Position numbers and translations under genes: made by a program
Notes under the pieces: model-generated
What the model was told of the DNA's origin: nothing
The model's database searches: none
What the model saw: the letters and a program-made list of their open reading frames with translations, nothing else
In this document: positions 50,382 through 61,400 of the stretch, in pieces
Numbering within the stretch: position 1 is the stretch's first letter
How the letters are laid out: each line of letters starts with the position of its first letter
Origin: Okapia johnstoni
Lineage: Eukaryota; Chordata; Mammalia; Artiodactyla; Giraffidae
DNA: 64,000 nt
NCBI GenBank assembly: GCA_024291935.2
Contig: CM044316.1
Coordinates: forward strand, 5,944,501-6,008,500
Reading direction: 5' to 3'

Positions 50382-50667
50382 GGGACTTCCCTGGTGGTAC
50401 AGTGGATAAGAAATCCGCCTGCCAATTCAGGGGACACAGGTTCGATCCCTGGTCCAGGAAGATTCCAGATGCCACAGAGTAACTAAGCCCGAGCTTCTGA
50501 AGCCTGCGTGCCCTGGAGTGTGTGCTCCACAACAAGAGAAGCCACCCCAATTAGAAGCCCATGCACCACAACAAAGAGTAGCCCCCACTTGCTGCAACTA
50601 GAGAACACCCTGGAGCAGCAACTAAGACCCAGGGCAGCCAAAAACTAAATTAAAAATGTATAAATAA
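50382..50667 (+). mobile_element. CHR-type SINE, long form, with target duplication
   Basis: Flanked by a perfect 9-bp duplication aagacacct at 50373-50381 and 50668-50676. Confidence 0.9.
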
Positions 50668-50794
50668 AAGACACCTGGTATGTTACCACTGAATTACCCT
50701 TTAGGGCCAGGTATTAAGTGACACATGTTACATATTAAAGACAAAAGTCAGTGATTCTCAGGCCCCAGCAGGATGCCCGGTATTCCACTCAGAG

Positions 50795-50880
50795 CTGCAG
50801 TATCTCATTTAACCCTCACTTGACCCTGTGAGTTGGTTATTGTCATCCCTCTCTCACAGAGGAGAGGAAGGAAATGAAGG
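50795..50880 (+). repeat. MIR-like fragment
   Basis: 'atctcatttaaccctcactt' and 'tctctcacagaggagaggaa' pattern. Confidence 0.5.
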
Positions 50881-50912
50881 CCCCAGCAGGTTAGGTCCTG
50901 ATCAGTGAGTTG

Positions 50913-51364
50913 TTATTGTTGTTCCGTTGCTAAGTCGTGTCTGATTCTTTGAGACCCCATGGACTGCAGCACGCCAGGCTTCCCTGTTCTTCACTGTTAC
51001 CCAGAGTTTGCTCAAACTCATGTCCATTGAATCAATGATGCCATCCAACCATCTCATCCTCTGTCGCCCCCTTTTCCTCCTGCCCTCAATCTTTCCCAGC
51101 ATCAGGGTCTTTTCCAATGAGTCGGCTCTTTGCATCAGGTGGCCAAAGTATTAAGAGTTTCACCATCAGTTCTTCCAATGAATACTCAGGGTTGATTTCC
51201 TTTAGGATTGACTGATTTGATCTCCTTGCAGTCCAAGGGACTCTCAAGAGTCTTCTCTAGTACCACAGTTCAAAAGCATCAACTCTTCGGCGCTCAGCCT
51301 TCTTTATAGTCCAACTCTCACATCTGTACGTGACTACTGGAAAAACCATAGCTTTGACTGTATG
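50913..51364 (-). mobile_element. BovB 3' fragment
   Basis: Reverse-oriented BovB tail and end of ORF ('gctaagtcgtgtctgattct' to 'ccatagctttgactgtatgg'), 5'-truncated. Confidence 0.87.
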
Positions 51365-51561
51365 GCCAGTGAGTAGCAGAGCCAAATTCAGAGCTCAGGC
51401 CAATTCCAAAGATCTTGCTCATCCCCACAGTTCTTTTCTGTTTCTCCAGCTGCCCCACTTCAACTCCAAGTCAGTCCTACTCCCCAGTCGCACCCCAAGT
51501 CCAGTCTCCTCCTTTATCCAAGTGTCCTCAGTTCTCTCAAAAAAAAAAAAAGAGCTGTTGA

Positions 51562-51688
51562 GAGCCTGCCCTGGTAGTCCAGTGGTTAAGACTCATGCTC
51601 CCAATACAGGAGGCCCAGGTTCAACCCCTGGTCAAGGAACTAAGATCCTGCATGCCACACAGTGAGGCTAAATAAATAAAAATAGTTT
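51562..51688 (+). mobile_element. CHR-type SINE, short
   Basis: Head 'gagcctgccctggtagtcca', B-box-like 'ggttcaacccctgg', aaataaataaaa tail. Confidence 0.8.
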
Positions 51689-52049
51689 TAAAAACTGGCT
51701 GTACTATTTTTTTTAAAAAGCTGTTTTTGAAACTCAATCTATATGTTTAATGAGCTCCCCAGAAATCTTATTTTACTTAGTATAAGAACCACTGCCCTGG
51801 GAGCAGGATTGGGGGCTTTGGACAGACACAGACCGCCCTCTCCTCCCATCCTGCACAAAATGTCAGCCATGTGTTGTACATGTGTGCTAGTGTACATTTT
51901 TCTGGGGAGAAGGGCCTGAGTTTTCATCGTATTCTCAGAGTTCTTGTGTACCCCTGAAAGAATATGAACAATCCACTGCAAGATTTACCAAGGTTTCAAA
52001 AGATTTTAAAGACTTGGGAAAAATATGGCATGGGTGGGTGTCTGCTGCA

Positions 52050-52555
52050 GGCCCTTTAGTGAGGAACATGCCAATGGCAATGAAAACGTGAAATGCACAG
52101 AACCATGACCCCACAATTCCACATCTGGGAATTTACCTCCAAGTACATTCTCAAAGTCACAAAGAGATGTCCAAGGAATGTCTTGGCAGCATTATTTGTA
52201 CTAATCAGAAACAGAGGCCCAGTGAGGTCCAGACAACCACAGGCACACAGTGGAATATTAGGCAGCCATTAAAGGAAGGGGAAAAATCTGTGTGCATAAC
52301 ATCTCCAGCATAATGGTCTGTGAGGCAGAAAAGGCGAGATGGAGAACCATGCCTCAGCTCCACACTGTTTGAATGGTGGAACTTGCCTGGTGGTCCAGTG
52401 CTTAAGACTTGGTGCTTCTAACGCAGAGGGCACAGGTTCAATCCCTGATCAGAGAACTAAAACCTCACACCCTGAACAGTGCAGCCAAAAAAAAAAAAAT
52501 ACTGTTTGAATGTTTTACCAAGACTATATATGTTACTTTTACTAAAAAAAAAAAA
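52050..52555 (+). mobile_element. L1 3' fragment split by a SINE
   Basis: L1-like text 'acaattccacatctgggaat' and 'gtggaatattaggcagccat'; interrupted by the SINE at 52376-52500. Confidence 0.6.
52376..52500 (+). mobile_element. CHR-type SINE with target duplication
   Basis: Flanked by a perfect 12-bp duplication actgtttgaatg at 52364-52375 and 52501-52512. Confidence 0.9.
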
Positions 52556-53039
52556 GTACTATGAGACCCAAAAAAGCCTTTTTCCCCTTCTCTATCCACT
52601 TGGGAAACTACTTTATTAGGATTACCAGAATAAATAGAGGACAGTCATTTATTTGAATTTCAGATAAACAGCAAATAATTTTTAAAAATTAAGTATGACC
52701 CAAATATTTTTATGGTAAAAGGTAATGTTCTGAACATTTTATACTAAAAAGCAATGTGTTCCAAATATCTTTATATTAAAAAATTATTTATCTGAAATTG
52801 AAATTCAGCTGGGTGTTCAGTACTCTGATTTGTTAAACTTGGCAACTCTATATCTTATACATCTTTTAAAGCTGAGTTCAAATATTTTGTGCAAGGCAAA
52901 GCATTTAACCCAGTCCCTAAGATTCTAGACAAGAATAAATTATTTTTATTATTTTATTGTCTGTTTCTCTGACTAGCGTGCTTGCTTTCTTATCCCCATC
53001 TTAGCAATTCATATACTAAGAGTGCCCAGCATAGGCCTG

Positions 53040-53165
53040 ACCACAGGGGTCATTGAATGGAAAATCACGAAGAATTTCTAGTGGGAGTGACCCTGGTCAG
53101 GTTACTTAACCACTCTGTGCCTCAGTTTGCTCATCTGTAAAAAGGGAATAACAGGAGTCCCATGT
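53040..53165 (-). repeat. MIR fragment
   Basis: Clear MIR core 'gtgcctcagtttgctcatct' then 'gtaaaaagggaataacagga'. Confidence 0.65.
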
Positions 53166-53244
53166 TTCTCATAGGAATCCCATATTCAGTATGGGGCATG
53201 GAATAAGCATACAATAAAATGTAGACAGCTGTCATGATGGTATT

Positions 53245-53464
53245 GGGGGGCTTCCCAAGTGGCTCAGTGGTAAAAAATCTGCCTACCAATGCAGGAGATG
53301 TGGGTTCAATCCCTGGCTGGGGAAGATCCCTTGGAGAAGGAAATGGCAACCCACTCCAGTATTCTTGCCTGGGAAATCCTATGGCCAGAGAAGCCTGACG
53401 GGCTACAGTCCACGGGGTCGCAAAAGAGTCGGACATGACTTAGCAACTAAACAAAACAATAACA
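53245..53464 (+). mobile_element. Bov-tA SINE with target duplication
   Basis: Complete head-to-tail Bov-tA. Flanked by atgatggtatt (53234-53244) and atgatagtatt (53465-53475). Confidence 0.9.
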
Positions 53465-53718
53465 ATGATAGTATTTGGACTACCTGCATAACAGACTAAC
53501 TTTTAGCTGCAAAGACATGGTGAAGGGGAAGTGGAAAGCACTGGAACAACATCAACAGCTATCTCTGTGAATATTTTTGTTGTTAAGGCTCCAAGCAATT
53601 CCGTGCTGGTCAGAGGGCAAGTCCGACCACCAGGCCAGGTTTTCTGGCATCTAGTTCTTCTGAAAGGTTTAAAATAAATAAATTAATTAAAAAAAATTTT
53701 AATTAAAAAAAAAAGCAC

Positions 53719-53825
53719 AGGGGAATTTCTCTGGTGGCCTAGTGGTTAGGATTCCAGGGGGTGGGATTCAGTCCCTGATCCGGGAAGTGATAGCCTGCAA
53801 GCCCCACAGATCAGCCAAAGAAGAA
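53719..53825 (+). mobile_element. CHR-type SINE, short
   Basis: Head 'ggaatttctctggtggccta' and 'gattcagtccctgatccggg'. Confidence 0.72.
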
Positions 53826-53984
53826 AAGAATTAAAAAAAATAATAATAATGTTTAAAAGGGTAAATTTCATGTTATGTACACTTTACCACAACTAAAATA
53901 GATAAAATTTTTTATTGAAGTATAGTTGATTTACAATATTGTGTTAGCTTCAGAAACACGTATTTTTTGTAAAAATACATTGTA

Positions 53985-54795
53985 AACTCACAATTAAAAA
54001 TAAACCAATAGGCAAAATATATTAACTGATATTTCCACAAAAAAATATACAAATGGCCAATAAGCATGTAATAAGATGCTCAACATCATCCATGAGGGGA
54101 ATTCAAAGCCACTATGAAATCCCACTTCACACCCACTGGAGTGACTGTAATCAAAGGTACAGAAAGGAACACGTGGTTGATGAGAATGTGAAGATATTAG
54201 ATAGAACCTTCATATCCCTTGGAGGAGACTGTAAAACCGATCATCTGCCAACCTGGAAAACAGTCTGCTAGTTCCTCAAAAAGTTAAACATAGTTACCAT
54301 AGGACCCAGAAATTCCAATCCCGTGCAGCCCAAGATAACTGAAATATATGCAAATGTTCAACAGTTCTTATTCATAATACACAAAAAGTGGCAACAACCC
54401 AAATAGCCATTAAGTAGTGAACGGATGAGAACTACTTAGTAATAAAAAGAACAAATAATGATACACACAACATGCACACGTGTCAAACACACCACACCAA
54501 GTGAAAATACCATACGATGCAAAAAACCACACACCCTATTATTCCAGTTATAAGGACTGTCCAGAAAAGGCAAATCCACAGACTCACAAAGCCCATCGGT
54601 GGGTGCCTGGGACTGCAGGTGGTAGCGGGGATGGAGAGATACACTTGGGGTGACCCACAAGTTCGAAAGCTGGATGGTGGTGATGCTTGCACCAGTTGGT
54701 AAATTTTTAGTAAAATAACGGGAATTGTAAGCTTAAAAGGGGTGAATTGTACCGTATGTAGATAAGTTATCAATAAAGCTGTTAAAAAATAAGCC
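53985..54795 (+). mobile_element. L1 3' fragment
   Basis: L1 ORF2/3' text: 'ggccaataagcatgtaataa', 'aaatcccacttcacacccac', 'ggtgaattgtaccgtatgta'. Just left (53900-53958) a reverse L1 tail ('attgaagtatagttgattta') abuts it. Confidence 0.78.
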
Positions 54796-55071
54796 AATTT
54801 TTGAAAATAGGGGAGCCCCTCAGACCAGCGGTTTGTTCCCCAAGGCCTGGAGCGACCCACATCGGACCATGCTCTCCAGTGCGCCTCAGACGGGGAAACT
54901 GAGCCTTGAGGCCCCTGAACCGCCCTCCCGCTGCCCGACCTACTCAGCTCCGGAGCGCGCCCGTTTCCCTCAATTCCTCTCCCGAGCCCAGGCATCAAGC
55001 CCGGCCACCGCCCAACCAACTCCGCCAACCTCCTCCCGCGAAGTCCTTCCGCGGAGGCTGCCGCCGCTCAC

Positions 55072-55150
55072 GGTGGAACACTTGCCAGAGGGGACCGTTG
55101 CCCTCGGCAACGGCGCCAGGACGAAAAAGACTACATCTCCCGGGTCACCC
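55072..55150 (-). other. C19orf44: Tentative C19orf44 non-coding exon 1
   Basis: A minus-strand donor-like gtgagc at 55071-55066 could end the missing 5' exon. The upper bound is a guess. The need for an upstream exon follows from the acceptor at the ATG exon; this location is inference. Confidence 0.3.
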
Positions 55151-55372
55151 CGCGCCCTGAGGACCAATAGCGCTCCAGGTCACAATCGCAAGGCATCATG
55201 GGAGTGGTAGTTTTGGGGCGGGCCTGGCGTGCACCGCGCGTCAGAGCCCAATGGAGTCTCGGGTCATAATCGCGAGGCGTGACGGGAGTTGTAGTTCCGG
55301 GACGGGCCCGGCGGGCCTCGGAGACCGCTGGACGCGCAAAGGGCAGTTACGAGAAGTGGTGCTGCACGATCC

Positions 55373-55463
55373 ATGGCCGCGGCTCGCGTCCCGCTCTGGG
55401 CAATCTGTGTGCTGCGGGTGGCGCTGGCCACCGTCTACTTCCAGGAGGAATTTCTAGATGGAG
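55373..55463 (+). CDS. CALR3: CALR3 coding exon 1
   Basis: ATG at 55373 (context gatccATGg), donor gtgaag at 55464. Signal peptide and first mature residues. Confidence 0.95.
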
Positions 55464-58400
55464 GTGAAGGGGCGACGCCGATGGTGGCGGGGGTGTAATC
55501 TCCAGCATACCCCGTTGCCCATCGGATGGCCTGAGTTGCCATTTGGCCCCGGCCTTTAGACGAAGGATCGGTGATATCAAAACCCTGAAGCTTCGAAGCC
55601 TCCAGCGTCCCCATCATTCTCCCCACGACACAAATTAACAGTTTTCAGCCCTAACCTGTGTTTTTACCCCCTACAGAGCGCTGGCGAAACCGATGGGTGC
55701 ATTCCACTAATGACTCCCAATTTGGGCATTTTAGACTCTCGTCCGGCAATTTTTATGGTCATAAAGAGAAAGACAAAGGTTAGTGTAGGAATCGTGAGAT
55801 TAATTAAATGAATATTAAACACCTCATAGCAACCTTTCAAGGTAGGTGTGGCACACTCCAACACCCATTTCACAATTCAGGAAACGGGCTTGGGTAGGGT
55901 CGTTTTGTCTTTTCTCTCTTTAGAAGAGACCAAGATGATGCCTCTTTACAAGCGCTGGTCAGATGGGTTTGGAGACCTGAGGGCCTTACGCTCCAGAGGA
56001 AAAAGATTAGAAGATACTTCTCGTTTTTGTTTTCAAGTTAAAAAAAAATTAAGGTAAAAGTTATATGCTGTCAAGCGGATGGATCTTAGGGAGTCCAATA
56101 GAATGAATATAGTCTATGACTGCACACCCAGATCAAGATAGGAACTTTTCAGGCTCCACTTCCACCCCTAGAGGCAAGTCCCCCACTCCACCCCTCCCCA
56201 AGTCAGTAGCCTCTTGGTACCAAGAATAACCTCCATTCTGGCTTCTCATTCCTAATGATCAAAAGTAGACAAACTACTGCCTGTTTTTTCATACACCCAG
56301 TTAGATTTCTAAGTTTTTTTTTTTTTTTAATCCACCTCAGGGCTTAGTCATAGCATTCGGAGCTTCCGTTCTGTTGCAAGAAGATCTTTTTCTTGCCACG
56401 CACAAGCTCTCTAATTGTGTCACCCTGGCTTAGTTGCTCTGCGGTATGTGGGGTCTTAGTTCCCAGAACAGAGCTTGAACCTCTGTCTCCTGCATTGCAA
56501 GGCGAATTCTTAACCACTGGACCACTAGGGAGTCCCCTCTTCATTGTTTAGTTGTCGGAGAAAAAAAGAAAGGGAAATAGTATTTTGTGATGCATAAAAG
56601 TTATACAACATTCCATGCAGTGTCTGAAATTTCACAGTCCATAAATAAAGGGTTAGTGGAACACAGCCAAGCTCACTTATTTGCATACAGTCTGTGGCTG
56701 CTTTCAGACTACAATTCTCAAGGCAGAATTGAGTAGCTCAGACTCTCAAAAGTGTAAAATGTTTATGCCCTGGCTTTAACAGAAAAAAAGTTTACCAACC
56801 CCTGATTTAGATGAAAAGTTGCCCTCTTCACCACCTTCCATTCACCTTCCATTCATCTTCCATCTTGGCCCTGTTACTCCAATGTTGCCCTAACACCTGG
56901 CAACTTCTGGGTTTGGAATGTGCTTGCATTGTTTCATAGGTACACATTGCTCCAAGTTGTCAGGCTGTAATGGAAAAAATGGAGTGAAAATAATAAGTTC
57001 TATGAAGCTTGTCTAAGGAGTGGGGTTGTCATTTGTTGTTTTCCCCCACAATATTTTTCCTTCCTCCAACCTGAAATGCTGAGACTCTAGACTCTGCATT
57101 TCATTCACTCCAGCACATGTCTGCTGAGAGCAGATACAGGCAAGGCACTGAGCATACTGGTTAATTCGACCCCTCATTGTGGTCTCCCAGGATCATGACA
57201 TAGAAGTCACGGATGGAAAGATCGATAGAATTTAACTAGACAGAGAAGGGAGGTGCTGAGAGGTGATGGTGATGGCTGAGGAGTGGGGTGACTCAGATGG
57301 CCTTCAATTCAGTTCAGTGGCTCAGTCGTGTCCAGCTCTTTGCGACCCCACGGACTACAGCACTCTAGGCTTCCTTGTCCATCACCAACTCCTGGAGCTT
57401 GCTCAAACTCATATCCATCGAGTCGGTGATGCCATCCAACCATCTCATCTTCTGTCATCCCCTTCTCCTCCTGCCTTCAATCTTTCCCAGCATCAGGGTC
57501 TTTCCCGATGAGGCAGTTTTTCACATCAGGTGGCCAAAGTATTGGAGTTTCAGCTTCAACATCAGTCCTTCCAGTGAACACTCAGAAGTGATCTCCTTTA
57601 GGATGGACTTGTTGGATCTCCTTGCAGTCCAAGGGACTTTCAAAAGTCTCCTCCAACACCACAGTTGAAAAGCATCAATTCTTCAGAGCTCAGCTTTCTT
57701 TGTAGTCCAACTCTCACATCCATACATGACCACTGGAAAAACCATGGCCTTGACTAGACAGACCTTTGTTGGCAAAGTAACGTGTCTGCTTTTTAATATG
57801 CTTTCTAGGTTGGTCATAACTTTTCTTCCAAGGAGTAAGCGTCTTTCAATTTCTTGGTTGCAGTCACCATCTGCAGTGATTTTGGAGCCCAAAAACTAAA
57901 GTCTGCCACTGTTGCCACTGTTTCCCCATCTATTTCCCATGAAGTGGTGGGACCGGATGCCATGATCTTAGTTTTCTGAATGTTGAGTTTTAAGCCAACT
58001 TTTTCACTCTCCTCTTTCACTTTCATCAAGAGGCTCTTTAGTTCTTCACTTTCTGCCATAAGGATGGTGTCATCTGCATATTTGAGGTTATTGGTATTTC
58101 TCCCGGCAATCTTGATTCCAGCTTGTGCTTCATCCAGCCCAGCGTTTCTCATGATGTACTCTGCATACTGACCTTTATCGGCAAAGTGATGTCTCTTCTT
58201 TTTAATATTCTGTCTAGGTTGGTCATAGCTTTTCTTCCAAGGAGCAAGCGTCTTTTAATTTCATGGATGCAGCCACCATCTGCAGTGATTTTGGAGCCCA
58301 AGAAAATAAAGTTTCTCACTGTTTCCACTGTTTCCCATCTATTTGTCATGAAGTGATGGGATCAGGTGCCATGATCTTAGTTTTCTGAATGTTGAGCTTT

Positions 58401-61400
58401 AAGCCAACTTTTTCTCTCTCCTCTTTCACTTTCATCAAGAGGCTCTTTAGTTCTTCTTCGCTTTCTGCCATAAGGGTGGTGTCATCGTGTATCTGAGGTT
58501 ATTGATATTTCTCCCAGCAATCTTGATTCCAGCTTGTGCTTCATCCAGCCCAGCGTTTCTCCATGATGTACTCTGCATGTAAGTTAAATAAGCAGGGTGA
58601 CAATGCACAGCCTTGACATACTCCATTCCCAATTTGGAACCAATCTGTTGTTCCATGTCCGATTCTAACTGTTGCTTCTTGACCTGCACACAGATTTCTC
58701 AGGAGGCATGTAAGGTGGTCTGGTATTCCCATCTCTTTAAGAATTTTCCACAGTTTATCATGATCCACACAGTCAAAGGCTTTGGCTTAGTTAATGAAGC
58801 AGAAGTAGATGTTTTTCTGGAATGCTCTTGCTTTTTTGAAGATCCTACAGATGTTGGCAATTTGATCTCTGGTTCCTCTGCCTTTCCTAAATCCAACTTG
58901 AACATCTGGAAGTTCTTGGTTCATGTACTGTTGAAGTCTTGCTTGGAGAATTTTGAGCATTACTTTGCTAGCATGTGAGATGAGTACAATTGTGTGGTAG
59001 TTTGAGCATTCTTTGGCATTGCCTTTCTTTGGGATTGGAATGAACACTGACCTTTTCCAGTCCTGTGGCCACTGCTGAGTTTTCCAAATTTGCTGGGATA
59101 TTGAGTGCAGCACTTTAACCACATCATCTTTTAGGATTTGAAATACCTCAACTGGAATTCCGTCACCTCCACTAGCTTTGTTCGTAGTGATGCTTTCTAA
59201 GGCCCACTTGCCTTCACACTTCAGGATGTCTGGCTCTAGGTGAGTGGTCATACCATCGTGATTATCTGGGTCATGAAGATCTTTTTTGTATAGTTCTATG
59301 TATTCTTGCCACCTCTTCTTAATATCTTCTGCTTCTGTTAGGTCCATACCATTTTTATCCTTTTTTGTGCGCATCTTTGCATGAAATGTTCCTTGGTATC
59401 TCTAATTTTCTTGAAGACATCTCTGAAAGTGAAAGTGAAAGCCACTCAGTCGTGTCCAACTCTTTGCGACCCCATGGACTATACAGTCCATGGAATTCTC
59501 CAGGCCAGAATACTGGAGTGGGTAGCCTTTCCTTTCTCCAGGAGGTCTTCCCAACCCAGGGATCCCAACACACGGATCTGCATTGCAGGCAGATTCTTTA
59601 CCAGCTGAGCCACCAGGGAAGCCCAAGAATACTGGAGTAGATAGCCTATCCCTTCTCCAGTGGATCTTCCCAACCCAGGAATCGAACCAGGGTCTCCTGC
59701 ATTGCAGATGGATTCTTTACCAACTGAGATACCAGGGAAGATCTCGTCTTTCCCATTGTATTGTTTTCCTCAATTTCTTTGCATTGACCACTGAAGAAGG
59801 CTTCCTTATCTCTCCTTGCTATTCTTTGGAACTCTGCATTCAGATGGGTATATCTTTCCTTTTCTCCTTTGCCTTTAGCTTCTCTTCTTTTCTCAGCTAT
59901 TTGTAAGGCCTCCTCAGACAACCATTTTGCCTTTTTTGTATTTCTTTTTCTTGGGGATGGTCTTAATCACTGCCTCCTGTACAATGTCACAAATCTCCAT
60001 CCACAGTTCTTCAGGCACTCTGTCAGTCACACCTAACCCCTTAAATCTATTTGTCCCTTCCACTATAATTGTAAGGGATTTGACTTAGGTCATACCTGGA
60101 TGATCTAGTGGTTTTCCCTACTTTCTTCAATTTAAGTCTGAAATTGGCAATAAGGAGTTCATGATCTGACCCACAGTCAGATCCCTATCTGTTTTTGCTG
60201 ACTGTATAGAACTTCTCCATCTTCAGCTGCAAAGAATGTAATCAATCTGATTCCGGTATTGACCGTCTAGTGATGTCCATGTGTAGAGTCACCTCTTGTA
60301 TTGTTGGAAGAGGGAGTTTGCTCTGACCAGACGGCCTTAGAATTGCCTGGATGGTAGTGGGAGGGACTGCAGATCACCTGAGAGAGGGATGGGTGGGGGG
60401 AGAATGGCAAAGAGAGAGATAGGTGTGGGAGTGGGAAGTCAGCCGTGAGTTCATGCTTAGACATACTGATATAGAATGCCAGGTTCATTAATGATGGCTC
60501 TCAGCATAGGCAGTTATGGGGACAGGAGTATGTTGCACAGAAGGGTAGGGTATAAGAAGACTGGCTATTTTCAGATGTGTCTTTCTTTTTTTAATTTAAG
60601 TCTAGTTGATAATTGATTTATAATATCATGTTAGTCTCAGGTGTACAGCACAGTGATTCAGTTATATATATATTTTTTTTTCAGGTTCTTTTCCTTTATA
60701 GGTTATTTCAAAATATTGAGTGCAGTTCCCTGTGCTATTACAGTAGGTCCTTGTTGTCAGGTTTGTCTTATAGTCCAGTATAAGGTAAGGAATTGGTTCA
60801 GAGCCACGTGGCTGCTGAAAAAAGGAGTTTGGTCTTGAAGTAAACGACTAAGCTTGTATAAGATGATTCACATGACAAAAGGTTGGTTATCTTCATAAAA
60901 ATAGCCATTACACAAATGTCACCTACGAACCAACTCACCCCATGCGGTGAAGCACCTTTTTTTTTCCAGATCAGCGCTCTGTTATCCTTTAGCCACTGTG
61001 TGTCTAAAGTAGCTGTTTTATGATGAGAATTAAGGTAAAGAAGTAGACTGCTCCCTGTATTTATTTATTGATCCAACTTTGTATTTTGTATTGGGGTATA
61101 GCCAATTAACAAACAACGTAGCAAAGGGACTCAGCCATACATACCCATGTATCTGTTCTTCCCCAGACTCCGCTCCCCTCCAGGCTGCCACATAGCACTG
61201 AGCAGAGTTCCCTGCGCTCTACAGTAGGTCCCTGTTGGTGATCCGTTTTAAATGTAGCAGTGCCTATATGTCCATCCCAAACTCCCTAACTATCCCTTGC
61301 CTACATCCTTCCTCCCTGCAGCCATAAATTCATTCCCTTAAATCTGTGAGTCTCTTTCTGTTTTGTAAGTTCATTTGTATCATTTTTTTAATATGGATTC

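Larger units (their letters stand above)
54820..55480. promoter_or_regulatory. CpG-rich bidirectional promoter of C19orf44 (-) and CALR3 (+)
   Basis: CpG-dense sequence between two divergent genes. It holds two CCAAT boxes (55164-55168 and 55248-55252), each followed by a ZNF143/THAP11-type element (19 nt, 55193-55211 and 55277-55295, reading ACTAC..CTCCC on the minus strand), plus a third element ACTACATCTCCCGG on the plus strand at 55130-55143. Each 84-bp unit also has a GC-box-like ggggcggg or gggacggg. No TATA box is apparent. Start sites cannot be read from sequence. Confidence 0.75.
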
